Positions 6,060 to 10,354 of a stretch of 10,354 nt of DNA are shown here, piece after piece. The notes beneath the pieces were generated by a model. The model worked only from the letters and a program-made list of their open reading frames with translations. It was not told the DNA's origin and searched no databases. Positions within the stretch are counted from its first letter, which is position 1. The number at the start of each line of letters is the position of its first letter. Both the position numbers and the translations under genes were made by a program. This stretch comes from Thermoplasmata archaeon (GTDB lineage: Archaea; Thermoplasmatota; Thermoplasmata; RBG-16-68-12). The stretch covers positions 1-10,354 of the forward strand of contig JAJYKG010000057.1 in the NCBI GenBank assembly GCA_021788795.1, in the 5' to 3' direction.

Positions 6060-6891
6060 CCTCACGACGGTCCGACCGGCGGGCACGGTCCGCGGCATCG
6101 TCCGTCCCTTGGGCGCGGCGATCAGGAACACCCTCGTCACCCTCCCCGTGGTCAACAAGCTCGTCCCGGGCGGCCGCAAGCCCGTGACCCACCTGTACCC
6201 CTACCAGAAGGTCGACCTGCCCGCGGCCTTCCGCGGCCAGCACAGCATCGACTGGTACAAGTGCATCGGCTGCGAGCTCTGCGCGAAGGTCTGCCCGAAC
6301 GAATGCATCTACTTCGAGTTCCACGAGGTCGAGAAGGGCGACCCCTACCTCCACCCGAGCCGTGCGATGCTCGACGAGATGAAGAAGATTATCCGCCGGC
6401 CCGCGGTCGACATCGGCCACTGCCTCTTCTGCGGCAACTGCATGGAGTACTGCCCCACGGACGCCTGGAACTTCACGCAGGAGTTCGAGCACGCCGACTA
6501 CGCCCGCGAGGACCTGTACTACCGCAGCGAGGAGCTCCGCATGCCCGACGCGGTCTCCGACAAGGAGACCGTGCTGATCAACCGCTCGGGCGAGCACCCG
6601 ATCTGCGAGGCGGACATCTGCATCGGCTGCCGCAAGTGCGAGCGCGAGTGCCCGACCCGCTGCATCGACATGCTGGACGGCCCGAACGACCGCAAGGGCA
6701 AGCCCATCGTCGTCCCCGAGTTCGACTACACGAAGTGCATCGGCTGCCAGCAGTGCGTCGACGTCTGCCCTGTGGACTGCCTCTACATGGAGGAGATCGG
6801 CTACAAGGACCTCTCGGGCTTCTACCACATCAACAAGAAGGGAGAGGTCAAGCTCCTCGAGGACCAGACGGAAGAGGCCCTGGCGAAGTAG
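6034..6891 (+). CDS. nuoI: NuoI-like subunit with four [4Fe-4S] motifs (NuoI fused to a two-cluster ferredoxin domain)
   Basis: Electron-transfer subunit expected to feed NuoB. Residues 1 to about 165 look like a complete NuoI: LYPYQKVDLPAAFRGQH, the first motif CIGCELCAKVCP (C77, C80, C83, C87), the second CLFCGNCMEYCP (C130, C133, C136, C140), and the NuoI-typical tail FEHADYAREDLYY. A second ferredoxin-like unit follows: CIGCRKCERECP (C196, C199, C202, C206) and CIGCQQCVDVCP (C235, C238, C241, C245), then a short hydrophilic end. Sixteen ligand cysteines predict four cubane clusters, against two in ordinary NuoI; at 285 residues it is about 100 longer than typical. No frameshift or stop separates the halves. 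It starts inside nuoB with a good ribosome-binding site, so the two are one operon. The extra domain may accept electrons from ferredoxin, because no NADH module (NuoE, F, G) is present in this window. That role is inferred; a polyferredoxin with another partner is the alternative. Confidence 0.88.
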   Translation: MKSPKSDADLTTVRPAGTVRGIVRPLGAAIRNTLVTLPVVNKLVPGGRKPVTHLYPYQKVDLPAAFRGQHSIDWYKCIGCELCAKVCPNECIYFEFHEVEKGDPYLHPSRAMLDEMKKIIRRPAVDIGHCLFCGNCMEYCPTDAWNFTQEFEHADYAREDLYYRSEELRMPDAVSDKETVLINRSGEHPICEADICIGCRKCERECPTRCIDMLDGPNDRKGKPIVVPEFDYTKCIGCQQCVDVCPVDCLYMEEIGYKDLSGFYHINKKGEVKLLEDQTEEALAK

Positions 6892-6906
6892 GCCCGCGGA
6901 ATATTC

Positions 6907-6937
6907 CCATTCCGTTTCGAATGGTGGACCTTTTATT
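6907..6937 (+). promoter_or_regulatory. metE promoter: inverted repeat followed by a TATA-like element
   Basis: CCATTC (6907-6912) and GAATGG (6919-6924) are perfect 6-bp inverted arms six bases upstream of TTTTATT (6931-6937), which lies about 40 bases before the metE-type ATG at 6974. A GGGG motif (6963-6966) sits 7 bases before that ATG. The T-rich element could also help end nuoI transcription. The dyad may be an operator or a BRE-proximal activator site; this is inferred from position. Confidence 0.45.
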
Positions 6938-6973
6938 CCCGGGTTCCTCTGGGCCGGCGTCCGGGGTCGCCCC

Positions 6974-7951
6974 ATGGTCCGCACGACCGTCGTCGGCTCG
7001 TATCCGCGGATCGGAGACTCGCACGGGGAGCAGGTCCTGCGCCGCGCGATCGCGCGCTTCGACCAGGGACGGGCGACCGAGGCCGACGTCCGCGACGCGG
7101 AGCGCGAGGTCACCCGGGCGGTCCTGCGGGAGCAGGCCGACGCCGGCGTCGGCGTGGTCACGGACGGGCAGGTGGCCTGGTACGACAGCCAGAGCCACAT
7201 CGCCGGCCGCCTCGACGGCGTGGAGGTCGGCGGCCTCCTGCGGTACTTCGACACGAACACGTACTACCGCCAGCCCACGGTCACGGGCCCCGTGCGGTGG
7301 AAGGCGCCCGTCCTCCTCGAGGAGTGGCAGTATGCCCAGGACGCGTCCCGCGCCCCTGTGAAGGCCGTCCTCACGGGCCCCGTCACCCTGGCGCGCCTCG
7401 CGCTGGACCGGCACTACGGGAAGCTGCGGGCGCTCGCCGTGGACTTCGCGCAGGCCCTCGCGGAGGAGGTCGCGGGGTTCCGTTCCGCGGGCGCGCGGCA
7501 CATCCAGGTGGACGAGCCCGTCCTCACGCGGCACCCGGAGGATCTGTCCCTCGTCGCCGAGACGCTCGATGCGCTGGCGATCCGCAAGGGCCCCGCGGAG
7601 CTCACCCTGGCCACGTACTTCGGGGACGTCGCGGGGATTTACCGGAACCTCCTCGAGCTCCCGGCGGACGTGGTCGGCTTGGACCTCGCGCAAGGCGCGA
7701 AGACCTGGGGCCCGCTGTCCAAGCACGGGTCCGAGAAGCCCCTCGCCCTCGGCATCGTGGACGCGCGGAACACAAGGCTCGAGGATCCGAAGGCCCTCGC
7801 GGCGCGCGTGTCCGCGCTCCGGGATTCGGTCGACCTGGAACGCTCGTATCTCTCCCCCTCGAACGGGCTCGAGTTCCTCCCCCGGGACACGGCCCGCCGG
7901 AAGCTGTCCGTGCTGGTGGCCGCCGCGCGCGCGGTCGGAGGCGGGCCATGA
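6974..7951 (+). CDS. MetE N-terminal-type barrel protein lacking zinc ligands
   Basis: Resembles the N-terminal half of cobalamin-independent methionine synthase, here a separate 325-residue gene. Seen: VVGSYPRIGDS at the start (compare the GFPR opening of MetE), YFDTNTYY (91-98, as in the MetE N-domain), HIQVDEPVLTR, LATYFGD (212-218), and LGIVDARNTRLED. Alignment by eye with the next gene shows that every catalytic zinc position is replaced: His by A213, Cys by Y215, Glu by A239 and the last Cys by N297. It therefore should not carry out methyl transfer by itself and is more likely a structural or substrate-binding partner of its neighbour. In full-length MetE the N-terminal barrel likewise lacks the zinc site. 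Its TGA overlaps the next ATG (ATGA), so the two subunits are probably made in equal amounts. A divergent methyltransferase of another substrate is the less likely alternative. Confidence 0.85.
   Translation: MVRTTVVGSYPRIGDSHGEQVLRRAIARFDQGRATEADVRDAEREVTRAVLREQADAGVGVVTDGQVAWYDSQSHIAGRLDGVEVGGLLRYFDTNTYYRQPTVTGPVRWKAPVLLEEWQYAQDASRAPVKAVLTGPVTLARLALDRHYGKLRALAVDFAQALAEEVAGFRSAGARHIQVDEPVLTRHPEDLSLVAETLDALAIRKGPAELTLATYFGDVAGIYRNLLELPADVVGLDLAQGAKTWGPLSKHGSEKPLALGIVDARNTRLEDPKALAARVSALRDSVDLERSYLSPSNGLEFLPRDTARRKLSVLVAAARAVGGGP
7937..7941 (+). promoter_or_regulatory. Ribosome binding site of the catalytic metE gene
   Basis: GGAGG lies 6 bases before ATG 7948, inside the preceding gene. It fixes this start within a frame that stays open far upstream. 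Confidence 0.65.
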
Positions 7952-8919
7952 CCGCCCTGGAGACCACGAGCGTGGGCTCGCTTCCGAAACCCGACTACCT
8001 GGTGCGCGCGAGGGCCCAGACCGCCCGCGGCAAGATGAAGGCCGCGGCCTTGCGGCGCCTGGAGCAGCGGGCGACCGCCGAGTGGCTCGCGTTCCAGGAG
8101 GAGATCGGGATCGACGTCCTGGTCGACGGGGAGCAGTACCGCGGCGACATGGCGACCTATTTCGCCGAGAACCTCGACGGCATGGAGGTCTCCGGGCTGG
8201 TCCGCTCGTACGGGAACCGGTACTACAAGAAGCCCATCATCACGGGGGAGCTCCGCCGGGCCGGGCCGATCAGCGTGGGCTGGTTCAAGTTCGCCCAGGG
8301 GCGGACCCGGAAGCCCGTGAAGGGGATGATCACCGGGCCGTACACGATGATGGACTGGTCCTTCGACGAGCACTACGGCTCGCGGGAGGAGGCGGCGCTC
8401 GCCTTCGCCGCGTTGCTCCACCAGGAGGCGCGGGACCTGGAGGCCGCGGGGGCCAAGGTCATCCAGGTCGACGAGCCCGCGCTGGCCACGCGCGCGGACG
8501 AGCTGCCCCTCGTCGTGAAGGCCGTCGGGATCGTCACGAAGGGGCTCGATGCGAAGACCGTCCTCCACACCTGCTACGGGAACTACGAGGAGATCTACGG
8601 CTACTTCAACCGTCTCCCCGTGGACCAGCTGGACCTCGAGATGTCCAACTCGAGCCTCGACCTCATGGAGCGCTTCCGCCGCGACCCGCTGAAGAAGGAG
8701 ATCGCCTTCGGCGTCCTCGACGTGCACAGCCACGTGGTCGAGACGCGGGCCCAGGTCGCGGAGCGAATCGAGCGGGCGCTCGCGATTTTCGACCCCCAAA
8801 AGCTCGTGATCGACCCGGACTGCGGCCTGAAGACCCGCACGGTCGACGAGGCCAAGGCGAAGCTGGAGGTCATGGTCCAGGCCGTGCGCGTCGTGCGGGA
8901 GGAGCACGGCTTCGCCTGA
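7948..8919 (+). CDS. metE: Methionine synthase, catalytic barrel (MetE C-terminal type)
   Basis: Cobalamin-independent-type methionine synthase core: it transfers a methyl group to the zinc-bound thiol of homocysteine. Seen: TTSVGSLPKPDYL at the start; ITGPYTMMDWSF; VIQVDEPAL; and all four zinc ligands, H207 and C209 in LHTCYGN, E231 in LDLEMSNS, and C292 in PDCGLKTR. Length is 323 residues, one barrel only, as in archaeal core MetE proteins. The upstream gene (ATGA overlap) supplies a second barrel like the N-terminal half of bacterial MetE, so the pair looks like a split two-barrel enzyme. The methyl donor is uncertain: archaeal and some anaerobic bacterial core MetE proteins are known to use methyl-corrinoids or other folate-independent donors, and nothing here shows which. 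The frame is open upstream from 7297, but that extension is only the shadow of the preceding gene. Confidence 0.93.
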   Translation: MTALETTSVGSLPKPDYLVRARAQTARGKMKAAALRRLEQRATAEWLAFQEEIGIDVLVDGEQYRGDMATYFAENLDGMEVSGLVRSYGNRYYKKPIITGELRRAGPISVGWFKFAQGRTRKPVKGMITGPYTMMDWSFDEHYGSREEAALAFAALLHQEARDLEAAGAKVIQVDEPALATRADELPLVVKAVGIVTKGLDAKTVLHTCYGNYEEIYGYFNRLPVDQLDLEMSNSSLDLMERFRRDPLKKEIAFGVLDVHSHVVETRAQVAERIERALAIFDPQKLVIDPDCGLKTRTVDEAKAKLEVMVQAVRVVREEHGFA

Positions 8920-8937
8920 CCTGCGCCGGGCATAGGC

Positions 8938-8944
8938 TCATAAT
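8938..8944 (+). promoter_or_regulatory. Candidate TATA-like element for the DUF2203 gene
   Basis: TCATAAT lies about 39 bases before ATG 8980. Just downstream are GTTA-ccc-TAAC (8950-8960), a small perfect dyad, and a near direct repeat of GGTTACCCT (8949-8957) as GGTACCCT (8961-8968), near the expected start of transcription. Confidence 0.4.
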
Positions 8945-8968
8945 CTTCGGTTACCCTAACGGTACCCT

Positions 8969-8973
8969 GGAGG
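8969..8973 (+). promoter_or_regulatory. Ribosome binding site of the DUF2203 gene
   Basis: GGAGG, 6 bases before ATG 8980. It favours that start over an in-frame ATG at 9004. Confidence 0.65.
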
Positions 8974-8979
8974 AACCGG

Positions 8980-9426
8980 ATGGAAGGGCCAGTGGACCTC
9001 CGCATGCAGCCGACCGCGCCGGCGCGCTTGTTCACGGTGGACGAGGCGAACGCGCTCCTGCCGCGGCTCACGGAGATCTTCCGTCGGATGGACCCGAAGC
9101 TAGCTCGACTGCGAGAGATCGAAGACCTCGTCGAGGACGCGGAGGCGTACTGGCACTCGAAGGGCGAGGGCATGCCGCCCGGGGAACTTGCAGCCTACCA
9201 GGGCCACGTCGCCCAAGCGACGGAGGCGCGCGCCGCGGTGGATGTCGACCTGCGGGAGATCCAGTCCCTGGGCTGCGAGCTCAAGGACGTGCAGCAGGGC
9301 CTCGTGGACTTCCCCGCCCACGTGGAAGGGAGCATCGCGTACCTCTGCTGGCAGCGAGGCGAGGGCGCCGTCGCCAACTGGCACCCCTTGGAGGCCGGGT
9401 TCGCGGGCCGGCGGCCGCTCAAGTAG
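8980..9426 (+). CDS. DUF2203 family protein
   Basis: Small conserved protein of unknown function found in archaea and bacteria. Seen: the family's opening RLFTVDEANALLPRL (residues 15-29), a charged helical middle predicted to form a hairpin (about 30-100), then the conserved C-terminal block with CELKDVQQGLVDFPA, GSIAYLCWQRGEG, the NWHPLEAGFAGR segment, and RPLK at the end. Length 148 residues, normal for the family. No signal peptide or membrane segment; expected in the cytoplasm. It lies 60 bases after metE with its own promoter-like element and ribosome-binding site, so it is probably a separate unit. No function is proposed: the family has no established role that I know of, and the neighbours (methionine synthesis, Fe-S assembly) give only weak hints. 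Confidence 0.88.
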   Translation: MEGPVDLRMQPTAPARLFTVDEANALLPRLTEIFRRMDPKLARLREIEDLVEDAEAYWHSKGEGMPPGELAAYQGHVAQATEARAAVDVDLREIQSLGCELKDVQQGLVDFPAHVEGSIAYLCWQRGEGAVANWHPLEAGFAGRRPLK

Positions 9427-9444
9427 ACTGCGCGCGACGGAACG

Positions 9445-9451
9445 TTCATAT
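9445..9451 (+). promoter_or_regulatory. Candidate TATA-like element for the DUF59 gene
   Basis: TTCATAT, followed by CCC, lies about 44 bases before ATG 9492. A GGGG motif (9481-9484) sits 7 bases before the ATG, the same layout as at the first metE-type gene. Confidence 0.45.
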
Positions 9452-9491
9452 CCCGCCGGGCCGTACTTCCTGGTGAAGACGGGGACAGCCC

Positions 9492-9800
9492 ATGCCGACC
9501 AAGGACGAAGTCATCACGGTGCTCAAGAAGTGCTACGACCCCGAGATCCCGATCAACATCTACGACCTCGGGCTCGTGTACAACATCGACATCAACGAGC
9601 CCAACGGGAAGGTCGAGGTCAAGATGACTCTGACCGCGCCGGGATGTCCGGCGTCCGCGTACATGGGCGCGGACGTGAAGCGGAAGATCGAGCAGCTCCC
9701 GGGCGTGAAGGAGGCCAACGTAGCCATCGTCTGGGAGCCGCCGTGGACGCCCGAGATGATGTCCGAGACCGCGAAGAAGCAGTTCGGATGGGGTCTCTGA
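9492..9800 (+). CDS. DUF59/MIP18 family Fe-S cluster assembly protein (SufT/PaaD-like)
   Basis: Small cytoplasmic protein of the family that includes SufT, PaaD and eukaryotic MIP18/CIA2, known to help mature Fe-S proteins. Seen: VITVLKKCYDPEIPINIYDLG at the N-terminus, which contains the hallmark DPEIP-x-N-IYDLGLVY (residues 17-31), VKMTLTAPGCPAS with the conserved reactive cysteine, the helix DVKRKIEQLPGV, and the C-terminal VWEPPWTPEMMSETAKKQFGW. At 102 residues it is full length for a single-domain member. It has its own promoter-like element and sits among genes for iron-sulfur proteins (KorB, NuoB, NuoI), which it may serve; that link is inferred. The C-terminal tryptophan-rich stretch is common in archaeal members. 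It could also act for a dedicated client, as PaaD does for phenylacetyl-CoA oxygenase, but no such genes are nearby. Confidence 0.93.
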   Translation: MPTKDEVITVLKKCYDPEIPINIYDLGLVYNIDINEPNGKVEVKMTLTAPGCPASAYMGADVKRKIEQLPGVKEANVAIVWEPPWTPEMMSETAKKQFGWGL

Positions 9801-9851
9801 TCCCTCCCTCGGACAATCCCTCTCCATGCGGTTCTGCGCGAAGCGCGAAGG

Positions 9852-9858
9852 TTGATAT
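9852..9858 (+). promoter_or_regulatory. Candidate TATA-like element for the terminal rubrerythrin-like gene
   Basis: TTGATAT, followed by CCC, closely resembles the element before the DUF59 gene. It lies 55 bases before GTG 9910 but only 16 before ATG 9871, so it argues for the GTG start. A short imperfect hairpin with GCGC arms precedes it (9832-9849). Confidence 0.45.
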
Positions 9859-9909
9859 CCCTTCCGCGGTATGCCAGCCCGTCTTCCGGTTCCCCGGGTG
9901 GCCGATCCT

Positions 9910-10354
9910 GTGAGCGCGAAGCATGCGAGCGATGCGGACGTCCTCGGGCAGGCGCTCGGCGCCGTGCTCGAGGGCGTGGCGTTCTACGAGTTCGCCCAGA
10001 TCCTCTCTGCGGACACGCGGGTCAAGGTGACGTTCGAGGACCTCGGCCGCCGCAAGGCCGCGCAGCTCGCGAAGCTCGAGGCCGCCGCCGGACCCGGCGC
10101 GAGGGAGAGCGCCGCCTACCCGAACATCTACCCCCTCGACGCCGTCTCGAAGGCCGAGTGCTACGTCTGCGGCCACGTGGTCGAGACGAGGAACCTCCCG
10201 AACCAGTGCCCCAAGTGCGGCACCGCGCGGTACACGTTCGAGAAGGAGATCGCCCTGGCGAAGGCCTGGGAGACCGCCTCCGAGGCCTCGCGGAAGTCCG
10301 CGGACCTGTTCCGGAGCCTCGCCGCGAAGGCGTCCGGGGCGACCCGGAAGCTCC
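9910..10354 (+). CDS. Rubrerythrin-like protein (partial, runs off the window)
   Basis: The first 148 residues are present; the 3' end lies outside. Seen: a ferritin-like helical pair (residues about 11-58) with LEGVAFYEFAQIL and VTFEDLGRRKAAQLAKLEAA, then a rubredoxin-like zinc ribbon with C84, C87, C100 and C103 (CYVCG and CPKCG), and another helix with ALAKAWETASEASRKSADLF. The ribbon in the middle recalls short rubrerythrin-like proteins in which it follows the first helices. The second helix should carry E-x-x-H for the diiron site, but here the matching residues are K49 and Q52, so metal binding at that site is doubtful. GTG 9910 is chosen because GGGTGG lies 8 bases upstream and the TATA-like element is correctly spaced; an in-frame ATG at 9871 would add 13 proline-rich residues. 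Rubrerythrins act in peroxide defence; with this site altered the role may be structural or redox sensing. Confidence 0.72.
   Translation, partial: MSAKHASDADVLGQALGAVLEGVAFYEFAQILSADTRVKVTFEDLGRRKAAQLAKLEAAAGPGARESAAYPNIYPLDAVSKAECYVCGHVVETRNLPNQCPKCGTARYTFEKEIALAKAWETASEASRKSADLFRSLAAKASGATRKL

Noticed and set aside
9832..9849. GC hairpin after the DUF59 gene considered as a terminator
   Set aside because: The stem is short with a bulge, and no T-run follows.
9871..9909. ATG 9871 as start of the rubrerythrin-like gene
   Set aside because: It is only 16 bases from the TATA-like element and gives a proline-rich N-terminus; GTG 9910 has GGGTGG at 8 bases. It cannot be excluded fully.
1..10354. 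CRISPR array, insertion sequence, prophage or defence system
   Set aside because: No regularly spaced repeats, transposase, integrase, terminal inverted repeats or nuclease-type genes were found; the genes are metabolic and regulatory.

Overview
The window reads as part of an archaeal chromosome with high GC content. It holds a transcription factor B gene, a two-subunit 2-oxoacid:ferredoxin oxidoreductase, a TrmB-type regulator, complex I subunits with no NADH module in sight, and TATA-like promoters instead of bacterial -35/-10 boxes. The gene set and the GC-rich coding sequence fit a Thermoplasmatota-type euryarchaeon best. That placement is inference; no rRNA or other phylogenetic marker was compared.

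Layout from left to right. A TFB gene (8-988, 5' end at the window edge) is followed by korA-korB (1202-4163, overlapping by 11 bases), which encode the fused gamma/alpha and the beta subunit of a 2-oxoacid:ferredoxin oxidoreductase. A TrmB-family regulator lies on the opposite strand (4141-4992), and its 3' end overlaps the korB 3' end. Its promoter carries an 18-bp dyad (5020-5037). The gap up to 5393 holds the decayed C-terminus of a GlcD-type FAD-linked oxidase. Next come nuoB and a long nuoI (5394-6891, overlapping by 26 bases). Then come two MetE-like barrels (6974-8919, ATGA overlap): an N-terminal-type barrel without zinc ligands and a complete catalytic barrel. The window closes with a DUF2203 protein (8980-9426), a DUF59/MIP18-type Fe-S assembly protein (9492-9800), and the start of a rubrerythrin-like protein (9910 onward) that runs off the window.

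Much of the region concerns low-potential electron flow. KorAB would reduce ferredoxin, and NuoB/NuoI are the subunits that carry electrons into the quinone-reducing part of complex I. The DUF59 protein is a likely Fe-S maturation factor, and the terminal protein is rubrerythrin-like. The NuoI has two extra [4Fe-4S] motifs fused at its C-terminus (four in all). It sits beside nuoB without nuoC, D or H. This is the most unusual protein architecture in the window and could be a ferredoxin-docking extension.

Several genes share one promoter layout: a short AT-rich, TATA-like element, usually followed by CC, about 40-55 bases before the start codon, with a G-rich Shine-Dalgarno-like motif in the short leader. 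This layout helped choose starts for the regulator (TTG 4992 rather than GTG 5019) and the last gene (GTG 9910 rather than ATG 9871). No tRNA, rRNA, CRISPR array, insertion sequence or prophage gene was seen.
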